Shown: positions 8,393-17,505, numbered from the stretch's first letter. The stretch is 64,000 nt of DNA from an uncultured Corynebacterium sp. (GCF_946221105.1 NZ_CAMICL010000006.1:13163-77162); one strand, 5' to 3'. Made by a program: numbers and translations. The notes: generated by a model not told the origin, from the letters alone.

Positions 8393-9595
8393 GTGGGTGC
8401 GTTAGGCATTTTGGCGTTCGCGCTTGCGATCGCCGCGTCCATTGCGCTGCACGAGGCGGGGCATATGTTCACTGCCCGCGCCTTCGGCATGCGCGTGCGA
8501 CGCTATTTCATTGGTTTCGGGCCCACGGTGTGGTCGACCACGAAGGGCCACACCGAGTACGGCCTTGCCGCGTTGCCGTTCGGCGGGTTCTGCGACATCG
8601 CGGGTATGACCGCGATGGATCCCCTCACGCCCGAGGAGGAGCCGCACGCGATGGTGAACAAGCCGGCGTGGCAGCGCATCGCGGTGCTCGCCGGCGGCAT
8701 TGTGATGAACCTGCTCATCGGCGTGGTGATCATCTACTTTGTCGCCATCTTTTCCGGCATCCCGAACCCGGACGCGGACTTCACCCCGCGCGTGGGCAAG
8801 ACGGTATGCGTGGCCGACCAGGTGGACGCGGAGACGCTGGGGGAGTGCTCCGGCGCAGGCCCGGCGGGCGAGGCCGGTGTCCAGGTCGGCGACACGCTGG
8901 TGGCGCTCAACGGGCAGAAGGTTGAGCAGTTCGGGCAGTTGCGCGATGCCGTCGCGAAGCAGCCAGGCGAAACGGTGAGCCTCGAGGTGCTGCGCGGCGG
9001 CGAGACAGTCACCCTCGACGTGCCTGTTGCCGCCGTCGAGCGCATCGATCCGGCCACGGGCGATCACGTCACTCAGGGCGCGGTGGGCATTGTCTCCGCA
9101 CCGGTGACGGTGAAGCAGTACGGGCCCGCGGAGGCTGTGCCCGCGACCTTGCAGTTCACCGGCCAGATGCTGCGCGCGACTGTGGACGGCATCGCGTCGT
9201 TCCCCGCGAAGATCCCGGGCGTTGTGGCTTCCATCTTCGGCGCGGAGCGCGACATCGAGGGCCCGGTCAGCGTCATCGGCGCCTCGCGCACCGGCGGCGA
9301 GCTGGTGGAGCAGGACATGTGGTCCGCGTTCTGGATGATGCTGGCCAGCCTGAACTTCTTCCTCGCCCTGTTCAACCTTGTGCCGCTGCCGCCGCTGGAC
9401 GGCGGGCACATTGCGGTGGTGCTGTACGAAAAGATTCGCGATGCTTTACGACGCCTCCGTGGCCTCGGCCCGGGCGCTCCCGCGAACTACGAAAAGCTCA
9501 TGCCCTTGACGTACGCCATGGCAGCGCTGCTGCTCGGCGTCGGTGTGTTGGTGATGGCCGCGGACGTGGTCAACCCCGTCCGAATTTTTGGCTGA
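8393..9595 (+). CDS. rip1: Site-2 (RIP) zinc metalloprotease, M50 family
   Basis: Intramembrane protease that cleaves anti-sigma factors and other membrane substrates; orthologous by context to mycobacterial Rip1 (between dxr and ispG). The 400-residue protein has the zinc motif HEAGH at residues 20-24 in the first membrane helix, a second helix (IAVLAGGIVMNLLIGVVIIYF), a central PDZ domain (GEAGVQVGDTLVALNG), and the third zinc ligand in PPLDGGH (about 333-339) followed by a C-terminal helix. GTG start at 8393 lies 15 bases after dxr with GGGG upstream, so it is in the dxr operon. Confidence 0.94.
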   Translation: MGALGILAFALAIAASIALHEAGHMFTARAFGMRVRRYFIGFGPTVWSTTKGHTEYGLAALPFGGFCDIAGMTAMDPLTPEEEPHAMVNKPAWQRIAVLAGGIVMNLLIGVVIIYFVAIFSGIPNPDADFTPRVGKTVCVADQVDAETLGECSGAGPAGEAGVQVGDTLVALNGQKVEQFGQLRDAVAKQPGETVSLEVLRGGETVTLDVPVAAVERIDPATGDHVTQGAVGIVSAPVTVKQYGPAEAVPATLQFTGQMLRATVDGIASFPAKIPGVVASIFGAERDIEGPVSVIGASRTGGELVEQDMWSAFWMMLASLNFFLALFNLVPLPPLDGGHIAVVLYEKIRDALRRLRGLGPGAPANYEKLMPLTYAMAALLLGVGVLVMAADVVNPVRIFG

Positions 9596-9615
9596 CGGTG
9601 CTAAAGTTAGCCACT

Positions 9616-10779
9616 ATGAAAACCCCCATCGGATTAGGCATGCCCGAAGGCCCGGCACCGACTTTGGCTCCGCGCCGCAAGACCCGTCAGCTGATGGTGG
9701 GAGATGTCGGCGTCGGCTCGGATCACCCGATTTCTGTGCAGTCCATGACCACCGCGAAGACGCACGACATCAATGCCACGCTGCAGCAGATCGCGCAGCT
9801 GACCACCGCAGGCTGCGACATTGTGCGCGTGGCCTGCCCGAAGACGGTGGACGCGGAGGCCCTGCCGGCGATTGCCGCGAAGTCGCCGATCCCGGTGATC
9901 GCGGACATCCACTTCCAGCCGAAGTACATCTTCGCGGCCATCGACGCCGGCTGCGCGGCCGTGCGCGTGAACCCGGGCAACATCAAGGAGTTTGACGGCC
10001 GCGTCAAGGAAGTCGCCAAGGCAGCGGGCGACGCGGGCATCCCGATCCGCATCGGCGTCAACGGCGGCTCCCTGGACAAGCGCCTGCTGGAGAAGTACGG
10101 CAAGGCCACCCCGGAGGCGCTGGTGGAGTCCGCGATCTACGAGGCCGGACTGTTCGAGGAGTACGGCTACGGCGACATCGCCATCTCGGTGAAGCACTCC
10201 GACCCGGTGCTGATGGTGGAGGCCTACCGCCAGCTCGCGGAGAAGACCGACTACCCGCTGCACCTCGGTGTGACCGAGGCCGGCCCGAAGTTCATGGGCA
10301 CCATCAAGTCCTCCGTGGCCTTCGGTGCGCTGCTGTCGCAGGGCATCGGCGACACCATCCGCGTGTCCCTGTCCGCCGATCCGGTGGAGGAGATCAAGGT
10401 CGGCGACCAGATCCTGCAGTCGATGAACCTGCGCCCGCGCAAGCTGGAGATTGTCTCTTGCCCGTCCTGTGGCCGCGCCCAGGTGGATGTGTACAAACTC
10501 GCCGAGGAGGTCACCGCTGGCCTGGACGGCATGGAGTTCCCGCTGCGCGTTGCCGTGATGGGCTGTGTTGTCAACGGCCCGGGCGAAGCGCGCGACGCCG
10601 ACCTCGGTGTGGCGTCGGGCAACGGCAAGGGCCAGATCTTTGTCAAGGGCGAGGTCGTGGAGACCGTGCCGGAGTCCAAGATCGTGGAAACGCTCATTGA
10701 TTACGCGCAGCGCATCGCCGAAGAGGAGGGCCTCGAGGAGGTCGAGGGCGCTAAGGCCGAGGTCAAGGTCACCCGTTAG
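9616..10779 (+). CDS. ispG: 4-hydroxy-3-methylbut-2-en-1-yl diphosphate synthase (IspG/GcpE)
   Basis: Penultimate MEP pathway enzyme, a [4Fe-4S] protein converting MEcPP to HMBPP. The 387-residue product starts MKTPIGLGMPEG and contains SVQSMTTAKTHD, VPVIADIHF-like IPVIADIHF, RVNPGNIK, the cluster Cys pair SCPSCGR and MGCVVNGPGEA. The longer upstream frame from 9319 overlaps rip1 and is rejected. ATG 9616 has no Shine-Dalgarno but TAAAGT at 9602-9607 ends 8 nt before it, consistent with a leaderless mRNA, although read-through from dxr-rip1 is also likely. Confidence 0.95.
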   Translation: MKTPIGLGMPEGPAPTLAPRRKTRQLMVGDVGVGSDHPISVQSMTTAKTHDINATLQQIAQLTTAGCDIVRVACPKTVDAEALPAIAAKSPIPVIADIHFQPKYIFAAIDAGCAAVRVNPGNIKEFDGRVKEVAKAAGDAGIPIRIGVNGGSLDKRLLEKYGKATPEALVESAIYEAGLFEEYGYGDIAISVKHSDPVLMVEAYRQLAEKTDYPLHLGVTEAGPKFMGTIKSSVAFGALLSQGIGDTIRVSLSADPVEEIKVGDQILQSMNLRPRKLEIVSCPSCGRAQVDVYKLAEEVTAGLDGMEFPLRVAVMGCVVNGPGEARDADLGVASGNGKGQIFVKGEVVETVPESKIVETLIDYAQRIAEEEGLEEVEGAKAEVKVTR

Positions 10780-10780
10780 C

Positions 10781-12595
10781 ATGCTGCGTCGCCGTGTCGC
10801 GGGGGTTGCGGTGGTGGCGCTGGCGGCGTCGATAAGCAGTTGCACTCCGCGCCCCAACGACGCCGAACCCGCCGCCTCCGATTTTCTCAGCGCGCTGGAA
10901 AAGCGCGAGGTGAACTCGTCGCTTATCGACGACGCCTCCGCCGCCGAAACCTCCCTAAACGATACGTGGGGTGGGCTGCAGGCGGAAAGCCTGAGCGCAT
11001 CGCTTATCGACGTCCACCAGGACGACAACCTGGCCACCGCCACCTACGAGCTGCGCTGGGACCTGCCCCGCGATCGTGATCTGACGTACCAAGCGCAGAT
11101 GACGCTGACGCAGAGCGGCAACGAATGGAACGTGCGCTGGCAGCCGTCCGTGCTGCACCCGAGGCTGGGCGCGAACCAGCACTTGGAGTTGCGCGCGGTG
11201 GCGCCGTCGCAGGCGAGCGTGGTCTCCTCCGACGGGGTGGAGCTGCTCAAGCCTGGCACCGCGTACCGTGTGCTGGTGGACACGGGGGAAATGCGCAGCG
11301 CCGAGGCGGCGGCCGCCGGTATCAGCGCGGCGCTGGCGAAGGCCCACGAGGTGGATCGCGGTGCGCCCCTGCGCGGCGAGGAGGATATTGCCAACGAGTT
11401 GCAGGACGCCTCCGGCACATACTCCGTTGCGGTGGTGCCTGCGCTCGCGCGCGACGCGTTCGAGGCGGCACTGGCCGGTGAGCCCGGCGTGCGGCTCAAC
11501 GAGGAGGCCGCGATGGTCAATGCGCAGCCGGAGTTTGCGCCCGACATCATGGCGCGCGTGGGCGAGCTGGTGCGCGACGACCTGCAGGGCGATACCGGCT
11601 GGAGCGTCGACGTGGTCAACGAAAACGGCGCCTCCTACGAGGAGATCAAGCGCCAGGACGCAGCGCCGGCTCCGGCGGTGCACATCAGCCTGGATCACCG
11701 CATCCAGCGCGCCGCGGAGATGGCGCTCGAGCCGGTAGCCGGCCAGCAGGCCATGATCGTGGCGATGCGGCCGTCCACGGGCGGAATCCTGGCCATTGCG
11801 CAGACGCCGGCCGCGGACGCCGGCGGCAACCTGGCCACGATGGGCCAGTACCCGCCAGGCTCGACGTTTAAGATCCTTACCGCCTTTGCCGGGCTGACAA
11901 AGCAGGGGCTTATTCCGGCTTCGCCGGTGCCATGCCCCGGCACCATGAACCTCTACGGGCGCACCGTAACCAACTACGCGGGCTTCGGCATGGGCACCGT
12001 GCCGCTGGAGACCGCGTTCGCGCGCTCGTGCAACACCACGTTCGCGGACATCTCCACGAACCTGGCGCCCGGCGAATTGCAGGACGTTGGCAAGCAGTTT
12101 GGCCTGGGCGTGGACATGGAGATCCCCGGTGTGGAGACCATCACCGGCTCCATCCCGGAGGGCGAAGAGCCGCTGGACCGCACCGAGGCCGGCTACGGCC
12201 AGGGCCTCGATTTGGCTAGCCCGTTCGGTATGGCGCTGGTGTCCGCCGCTGCCGCGCGCGGCTCGTTGCCTGTGCCGTACCTGGTGGAGGGCGAGGAGAC
12301 GAAGCTGAGCGGAGAGGCCCCGCCAATGGACCCGCAGGCGGCCGAGGAGCTGCGTCAGATGATGGCTGCGGTCACCGGCCCTGGCGGCACGGCGAGCGCG
12401 TTCACCGCGAGCGGCGATATCCGCGGCAAGACCGGCGAGGCCGAGATCAACGGCGGCTCCCACTCGTGGTTCACCGGCTACCGGGCCGACGATGACATCG
12501 CCTTCGCCACCCTGGTGGTGCTCGGCGGCGGTTCTGAGGCCGCTGTGGCACTGTCGGACCGGATGCTGCTGAACCTGGACGCTCCCGCCGAGTAA
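10781..12595 (+). CDS. Penicillin-binding lipoprotein (class B-like transpeptidase)
   Basis: A 604-residue lipoprotein, the same size and position as the mycobacterial PBP-lipo (Rv2864c). The start ATG 10781 is one base after ispG; signal peptide with lipobox ISSC. An N-terminal NTF2-like (MecA_N type) domain covers about residues 25-140, then a dimerisation region, then a transpeptidase domain with SxxK STFK (Ser361), SCN (416-418) and KTG (550-552), so all active-site motifs are intact. It should cross-link peptidoglycan outside the membrane. Three copies of the CGTCGATAAGC repeat fall in the first 230 bases of this gene (10827, 10921, 11002), unusually dense. Confidence 0.9.
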   Translation: MLRRRVAGVAVVALAASISSCTPRPNDAEPAASDFLSALEKREVNSSLIDDASAAETSLNDTWGGLQAESLSASLIDVHQDDNLATATYELRWDLPRDRDLTYQAQMTLTQSGNEWNVRWQPSVLHPRLGANQHLELRAVAPSQASVVSSDGVELLKPGTAYRVLVDTGEMRSAEAAAAGISAALAKAHEVDRGAPLRGEEDIANELQDASGTYSVAVVPALARDAFEAALAGEPGVRLNEEAAMVNAQPEFAPDIMARVGELVRDDLQGDTGWSVDVVNENGASYEEIKRQDAAPAPAVHISLDHRIQRAAEMALEPVAGQQAMIVAMRPSTGGILAIAQTPAADAGGNLATMGQYPPGSTFKILTAFAGLTKQGLIPASPVPCPGTMNLYGRTVTNYAGFGMGTVPLETAFARSCNTTFADISTNLAPGELQDVGKQFGLGVDMEIPGVETITGSIPEGEEPLDRTEAGYGQGLDLASPFGMALVSAAAARGSLPVPYLVEGEETKLSGEAPPMDPQAAEELRQMMAAVTGPGGTASAFTASGDIRGKTGEAEINGGSHSWFTGYRADDDIAFATLVVLGGGSEAAVALSDRMLLNLDAPAE

Positions 12596-12649
12596 GTCTC
12601 CCGGAGGGATGCTCAGGCCATGTTTGACCGCAGGTCTACCATTGGGGAC

Positions 12650-13549
12650 ATGAATAACCGAGGCCTACTCACCCCAGGAAAACCCACCCCAGAGCGCAAG
12701 GTGCCAAAGACCATTGAGCGCCCCGAGTACGCATGGAAGGACGAAGTTCAGGAAAACGTCGGCGAGCCGGTGATCCAGACCGCTGAGACCATCGAGGCGA
12801 TGCGTGAGGCGTCGAAGATCGCGGCGAACGCTCTGGCGCTTGCCGGCGCCGCTGTGGCCCCGGGCAAAACCACCGATGAGATCGACGGCATCGTCCACGA
12901 CTACTTGGTGGAGCACGGTGCCTACCCGTCGACGTTGGGCTACCGCGGGTACCCGAAGTCTTGCTGCATCTCACTGAACGAAGTTGTCTGCCACGGTATC
13001 CCGGACACCACGGTGATCCAGGAAGGCGACATCGTCAACATCGACGTCACCGCCTACAAAAACGGCGTGCACGGCGACACCAACGCCACATTCTTCGCCG
13101 GCGAGGTGGCGCAGGAGCACAAGGATCTGGTGGACAGGACCTACCAGGCGACGATGCGCGGCATCAAGGCGGCAAAACCCGGCCGCCAGATCAACGTGAT
13201 CGGCCGCGTGATCGAGTCCTACGCCAAGCGCTTCGGCTACAACGTGGTCACGGACTTCACCGGCCACGGAGTGGGCACCACCTTCCACAACGGGCTGGTG
13301 GTGCTGCACTACGATTCCGACGCCTACACGGACATCCTCGAGCCGGGCATGACGCTCACCATCGAGCCGATGATCAACCTGGGCGAGCTGCCGTACCGCG
13401 TGTGGGACGACGGCTGGACCGTGCAAAACATCGACGGCGAATACACCGCCCAGTTCGAGCACACCATCGTAATCACAGAGGACGGCAACGAGATCCTTAC
13501 CATCCCGGACGCAGATGTCGCAGCCGGGCAGCACATGCTGGGGCAGTAG
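12650..13549 (+). CDS. map: Methionine aminopeptidase, type Ic
   Basis: Removes the initiator Met from nascent proteins. The product from ATG 12650 is 299 residues, with an N-terminal extension of about 45 residues (PERKVPKTIERPEYAWK) typical of actinobacterial MapB. Metal ligands are visible in VNIDVTAYKNGVHGDTNATF (two Asp), GHGVGTTFH (His), TIEPMI (Glu) and EHTIVIT (Glu). An in-frame ATG at 12620 is possible but 12650 fits a leaderless pattern: TACCAT at 12637-12642 ends 7 nt upstream. Followed by two hairpins. Confidence 0.94.
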   Translation: MNNRGLLTPGKPTPERKVPKTIERPEYAWKDEVQENVGEPVIQTAETIEAMREASKIAANALALAGAAVAPGKTTDEIDGIVHDYLVEHGAYPSTLGYRGYPKSCCISLNEVVCHGIPDTTVIQEGDIVNIDVTAYKNGVHGDTNATFFAGEVAQEHKDLVDRTYQATMRGIKAAKPGRQINVIGRVIESYAKRFGYNVVTDFTGHGVGTTFHNGLVVLHYDSDAYTDILEPGMTLTIEPMINLGELPYRVWDDGWTVQNIDGEYTAQFEHTIVITEDGNEILTIPDADVAAGQHMLGQ

Positions 13550-13633
13550 TCCGTGTATAAGTCTGAAGCGGGCCCGTACGGATCATTCCCGTGCGGACCT
13601 GCTTTCCATCTGCGGATGGACCGTGAACAGAAC

Positions 13634-13664
13634 GAAACCCCGTCGCGTTAAGCGACGGGGTTTC
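13634..13664. terminator. Bidirectional terminator after map
   Basis: GAAACCCCGTCGC (13634-13646), 5-nt loop, GCGACGGGGTTTC (13652-13664): a 13-bp perfect stem between map (+) and the converging secreted-protein gene (-). A weaker hairpin with wobble pairs lies just upstream at about 13566-13606. Confidence 0.85.
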
Positions 13665-13703
13665 AACCTTCTAGCTCAAGCGCTAAATGCTTAGCTGCAA
13701 GAA

Positions 13704-14126
13704 TTACTTGCTGAGCGGGTGCTGCAGCCAGCCGTTGTAGAAGGAGAAGTTCAGGCCAGCGATGACCAGGCCGATGACAGCGCCGATGGCAGCGACGATG
13801 GAGCCGTCGATCCAGTAGCGAGCCCACTGCGGGACATCCTCAGCGTTGGTCTTGTTGCCGAAGGCATCGGTCGGGAAGAACGGATCCTGCTCGTCGTTGA
13901 AGTACTTGGTAGAGCCCTCGTTGTTGAACAGACCCTTGGTGCCGTCGCTGACAACCTCGCCGAAGTCCTTGTCGGAATCCTTCTGCTTGCCGACGAAGAC
14001 GACAGCCTTGTCGTTGGAGGTGGTCTCGTTCTGGTCTGCTTCCTGAGCGGAGGCGATTGCGGTGCCGCCAGCAACGACGGTCAGAGCGGTTGCGGTAGCA
14101 ACTGCAGCGGTGCGGAAGTTACGCAT
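13704..14126 (-). CDS. Small secreted/membrane-anchored protein, paralogue of the next gene
   Basis: Unrecognised 140-residue protein. It has a signal peptide (MRNFRTAAVATATALTVVAG, cleavage probably after ASAQ region), a polar Asp/Asn-rich middle (about residues 30-105), and one C-terminal hydrophobic helix (IVAAIGAVIGLVIAGLNFSF) with a short tail, so it is probably exported and held in the membrane by its C-terminus. The first residues MRNFR.AA are shared with the gene 54 bases upstream, indicating tandem duplication. Shine-Dalgarno AAAGAAGGAAAA precedes the ATG. A pair of such genes next to mycothione reductase also fits my recollection of C. glutamicum gene order. Confidence 0.75.
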   Translation of the reverse strand: MRNFRTAAVATATALTVVAGGTAIASAQEADQNETTSNDKAVVFVGKQKDSDKDFGEVVSDGTKGLFNNEGSTKYFNDEQDPFFPTDAFGNKTNAEDVPQWARYWIDGSIVAAIGAVIGLVIAGLNFSFYNGWLQHPLSK

Positions 14127-14180
14127 CGTTTTCCTTCTTTCGAAAAGTGATTTGGAATTGGTTAGCGGAAATCCGCGAAC

Positions 14181-14588
14181 TTAGAACTTGAATTCGCCGT
14201 GGACGAAGAAGTTGTACAGCGGACCGACGATGAGGCCGATAGCTGCGGACACGGAGGTGAAGATGGTGGCGCCGTACGCGAGCTTGGACCACAGCGGCTG
14301 TGCGTCGAAGTTCTTCTTGTCACCGAACAGGGCACGGCCGTCGGCACCGCGCAGGTTGCCGTCCTCGTCGCGGAACTGGAGGTTCTCGGAGTTGGTGATC
14401 TTGTGGGAGGAAGCCGGCTCTACGCCGTCCTTGCCGTCCTTGTCCTCGACCGGACGCACCGGTGCGGTGTAGGTGCTGTCTGCCGCGGTCGAATCCTCGG
14501 TGGTATCTGCGGTTGCGACTGCGGTGGAGCCGAATGCCACAGCGACGGCGGTTGCGCCGGCGAGGGCTGCCTTACGGAAATTACGCAT
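14181..14588 (-). CDS. Small secreted/membrane-anchored protein, paralogue of the previous gene
   Basis: Unrecognised 135-residue protein with the same plan as its downstream neighbour: signal peptide (MRNFRKAALAGATAVAVAFG), polar central region rich in Asp/Lys/Asn (about 30-95), and a C-terminal hydrophobic segment (TSVSAAIGLIVGPLYNFFV). Shine-Dalgarno AGAAGGAT precedes the ATG. With the 13704-14126 gene it forms a tandem, same-strand pair, presumably cotranscribed from the 320-bp gap upstream. No catalytic motif is visible; function unknown. Confidence 0.75.
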   Translation of the reverse strand: MRNFRKAALAGATAVAVAFGSTAVATADTTEDSTAADSTYTAPVRPVEDKDGKDGVEPASSHKITNSENLQFRDEDGNLRGADGRALFGDKKNFDAQPLWSKLAYGATIFTSVSAAIGLIVGPLYNFFVHGEFKF

Positions 14589-14909
14589 GAAACGAAATCC
14601 TTCTCTGATAGTTCTTGCACGACGTCCGGGTGGAATTCAAAGAATCCCAGGGGCATTGAGCTCCTAGGACCGATAGCAAGCCCGGTGGGCTCGGTCCCGG
14701 TGTCTGCACCGACAATAGCCGAACACTTCCAGGGGTATGCAAGTTGGCGCTGAAAAATTTTCAAAAGTTCAACCAAAGGTTGGAAAGCTTGGCGTTCGCT
14801 GAAAAAATTGGGCTAAACCAAATATCTCTCACGTGCTCTTTTCGGCACTTGTGTAGAAAAGGTCATGCCTTTTAACGCCGTCCCCCGAAAGAGGGGGTGA
14901 AGTAGAGGT
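14589..14909. other. Intergenic region between mtr and the secreted-protein pair
   Basis: A 321-bp gap without a credible gene. It must hold the promoter for the reverse-strand pair starting at 14588; an AT-richer stretch (14745-14875) with several A/T runs is the likely place, but I cannot fix -10/-35 boxes. Near the mtr end CCCCC-GAAAGA-GGGGG (14882-14897) is a short perfect hairpin directly after the mtr stop and probably part of its terminator. Confidence 0.5.
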
Positions 14910-16337
14910 TTAGACTTCTTTGAACGTCAGGTCGAGGCCGAGGATCGCGTTTTCGGTCACCTCTGCCAGGGATGGGTGGATCCAGTATTGAGACCGAGGA
15001 AAGTCCCGCAGATCCAGCCCGTATGCGAGCACGGTGATCATTTGTTGGATCAGAGTGGAGGCTTGCGGGCCCATGTAGTGCGCGCCCAAAAGCTGGCCGC
15101 TTTTACGGTCCGCCACCAGTTTCACCACGCCGGTGGAGTCCTCCAGGCCCCAGCCGTAGGCCACGTCGCCGTAGTTCTGCACCTTCACCGTGACGTCGAG
15201 GCCCGCGTCCACCGCTTCCTGTTCGGTCATCCCCACCGTTGCGATCTGCGGATGGGTGAAGATCGCCGACGGGACGTGATCGTGCGGCATCGGCACCATC
15301 GCGGAATCGTCTTCTCCCGCCCAGGCACGAAGCACGTTGTGGGTCACCGCACGCTGCTCCGCGTTGGCCACGTGCTTGAGCTGGTACGGCGACGACAGGT
15401 CGCCGAGCGCCCACACACCGTTCGCAGACGTGCGACCGAACTCATCGACGGCGACGCGTCCGTCTTCGTGCGTTTCGATTCCTGCAGCCGCGACATTCAA
15501 GGTGTCGCTGTTGGGCACGCGCCCTGTGGCGATCAGGAGGGATTCGGAGGTGACCGTGGTGCCGTCGTCGAGCGTGAGAGTGACGCCGTCGCTGTCCTCG
15601 GAAGCGGAGGTGACCGTGCGGCCCATGTGGACGGTGTAGCGCTCGTCGGCGAGTGTGTTGAACGGCTCCGCGAGGTCCTGGTCCAACTGTCGCAGCAATT
15701 GTGAGCGGCTGACGATGGTCACCTCGGTACCTAGGGCATCAAAAACGTGCGCGAACTCCATGGCGATGAACCCGCCGCCGACGATGGTCAGCGACTTCGG
15801 CTGGCGCTCAAGGCGCATGATGTCCTCGTTGGTGTGGAAGGTGACATCGTGTGCCCATTCCGGAATGAACGGGCGGGCGCCGGCGGCGAGGATGACCGTG
15901 TCGGCGGTGATGAGCTCTTCGGTCCCACCGCGGCCGGTCAATAGCGTCTTGGGGCCGACAAAGCGCGCTTCCACGTCGTAGACCGTGACGTTGGGGCAAC
16001 CGTTGCGGCGGTAGTCCTCACCGCCCTTGGCGATCAGGTCGATGCGGTTGTCAAAGACGCGCTCGACAATGCCGGGCCAATCCGCGCCCTTGTACTCCAG
16101 ATCAATGCCGAGCTTTTCAGCCTCGCGCGCCGCGTACGCCTGCTCCGCGGCAAGGACGTACATCTTGGTGGGGATGCAGCCGACGTTGAGGCATGTGCCC
16201 CCGAACGCGCCTTTCTCCACGATCGCGACGTTCTTGTCGTCGAAGTCCGGAGTGAGGATGGAGTTGCCCGATCCCGTTCCCACAATGATCAGGTCGTAGC
16301 GTGTGGCGTCCTGCAAATCTCTTCCGTGAGCGGGCAT
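14910..16337 (-). CDS. mtr: Mycothione reductase
   Basis: FAD/NADPH disulfide reductase that reduces mycothione to mycothiol, the low-molecular-weight thiol of actinobacteria. The 475-residue product shows the FAD motif IIVGTGSGNS, the redox disulfide GGTCLNVGCIP (Cys-X4-Cys), the NADPH motif VGGGFIAMEFAHV, and a C-terminal HPSLAEVTENA with the active-site His. The absence of a long C-terminal extension and the GTGSGNS start favour mycothione over glutathione or lipoamide reductase. ATG 16337 has an AGGAGAAG Shine-Dalgarno; the in-frame extension to 16610 overlaps the hydrolase gene and is rejected. Confidence 0.93.
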   Translation of the reverse strand: MPAHGRDLQDATRYDLIIVGTGSGNSILTPDFDDKNVAIVEKGAFGGTCLNVGCIPTKMYVLAAEQAYAAREAEKLGIDLEYKGADWPGIVERVFDNRIDLIAKGGEDYRRNGCPNVTVYDVEARFVGPKTLLTGRGGTEELITADTVILAAGARPFIPEWAHDVTFHTNEDIMRLERQPKSLTIVGGGFIAMEFAHVFDALGTEVTIVSRSQLLRQLDQDLAEPFNTLADERYTVHMGRTVTSASEDSDGVTLTLDDGTTVTSESLLIATGRVPNSDTLNVAAAGIETHEDGRVAVDEFGRTSANGVWALGDLSSPYQLKHVANAEQRAVTHNVLRAWAGEDDSAMVPMPHDHVPSAIFTHPQIATVGMTEQEAVDAGLDVTVKVQNYGDVAYGWGLEDSTGVVKLVADRKSGQLLGAHYMGPQASTLIQQMITVLAYGLDLRDFPRSQYWIHPSLAEVTENAILGLDLTFKEV

Positions 16338-16378
16338 GGTCTTCTCCTCTATATATATGTGTATTTCGCGTATCGACG

Positions 16379-17374
16379 TTACTGGGCGAAACCCTGGCCG
16401 TCGAGCCACCCAAATACGGCTTTGAATGCGGCCTCGCGGGCGTGGCGTTCGGACAGGAACACGTCGTGACGGGCGCCGTCGATGACCTGCACGGTCGAGT
16501 TGTCCGACAGCGTCGGGGCCCAGCGCTGGATCTGGTCGACGTCCAGCACCGTGTCGGCGGTGTCCGCGGCGGGGGAGTACTCCTCGCCGAGGTACGAATG
16601 CGACGAGCACAGCGTCAGCGTCGGCACACCAGTGTCAACGTTTCCGGCGTGGATCTGTTCCTGCCCCTGCATCACCGCACGGATCCAGCCCAGGTACTTG
16701 CGGTGCCCGTCAATCGGCTTCCACTCCGTGTTGAACTCCCACTCGCCGTGGAAGTCCCTATGGATGGACTTGCCGTACGTGCCCTCGCCGCGCTGCAACA
16801 GCGGCAGCGACGGGAAGATCGTGCCGAAGAAATTGAGCATGGGCTTGAGCACAGCCACCTGCCACTTCGGAAACTGCATGTCCAGCCACGGGCTGTTGAG
16901 GACCACCCCGGCGAGCTTCGCATGCTGCGCAGGCTGCTCGCGGCGCAGGTGGTCCGCCCACAGCGGCACAATCAGCCCGCCGGTGGAGTGCGCGAGCACC
17001 ACCACCGAGCCGTGCTCCGCGGCGAGGATCTCCAGCGCCTGGGTGAGCTCGGGGAAGTACCGGCTCATCGACAGCGTGAAGTGTGCGCGCTGCCCCTTCC
17101 TCAGCGCCCGCCCGCAGCGCCGCAGATCCAGCGCGTAAAACGGGTAGCCGTGCCGCGTGAATTCGTCGGCGACGTGGGACTGGAAAAAGTAGTCGGACAT
17201 GCCGTGCACCCACAGCACGGCAGGTTTCTTGGGCTTTGTGCTTTTCGACGCCCGCACGTCCCGCACCAGCACCGCATCCACGCGGGTTCTACTATCCGGA
17301 TCCTTGCCTTGGGGGAGCGCCACCTGCTCGAATCCGTCGCCGAGCGGGTCGGGTTGCCAATCAAGCTCATTCAT
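16379..17374 (-). CDS. Alpha/beta hydrolase
   Basis: A 331-residue hydrolase of the serine hydrolase/lysophospholipase-like (S33) type. Visible: oxyanion region VLWVHGMSDYFF, nucleophile elbow LAHSTGGL (Ser), and the terminal His in DGARHDVFLS. No signal peptide. Substrate unknown. Start ATG 17374 is preferred over an upstream in-frame start at 17425: TATCAT (reverse strand, 17382-17387) ends 7 nt before it with no Shine-Dalgarno, the leaderless arrangement common in this window. It lies upstream of mtr on the same strand and is divergent from mqo, as in C. glutamicum. Confidence 0.85.
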   Translation of the reverse strand: MNELDWQPDPLGDGFEQVALPQGKDPDSRTRVDAVLVRDVRASKSTKPKKPAVLWVHGMSDYFFQSHVADEFTRHGYPFYALDLRRCGRALRKGQRAHFTLSMSRYFPELTQALEILAAEHGSVVVLAHSTGGLIVPLWADHLRREQPAQHAKLAGVVLNSPWLDMQFPKWQVAVLKPMLNFFGTIFPSLPLLQRGEGTYGKSIHRDFHGEWEFNTEWKPIDGHRKYLGWIRAVMQGQEQIHAGNVDTGVPTLTLCSSHSYLGEEYSPAADTADTVLDVDQIQRWAPTLSDNSTVQVIDGARHDVFLSERHAREAAFKAVFGWLDGQGFAQ

Positions 17375-17429
17375 GCGGCCGATGATACTTTTCTGCGGAC
17401 GGTTCGGACCTGTGGTCGTCGACAAGCCT

Positions 17430-17463
17430 TTGCACCTTGGCGATGAAGGGGACGTAATATAGT
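17430..17463 (+). promoter_or_regulatory. Probable mqo promoter
   Basis: TTGCAC (17430-17435) and TAATAT (17455-17460) or the overlapping TATAGT (17458-17463) resemble -35 and -10 boxes with a 19-22 nt spacer, about 45 bases before the mqo start. Inferred from pattern only. Confidence 0.45.
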
Positions 17464-17505
17464 CACCACTCCCAAAAGTCGATAAACATCAAAGGATGAC
17501 TACGC

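Noticed and set aside
16338..16610. N-terminal extension of mycothione reductase
   Set aside because: Arg-rich out-of-family residues overlapping the hydrolase gene; ATG 16337 has a strong AGGAGAAG.
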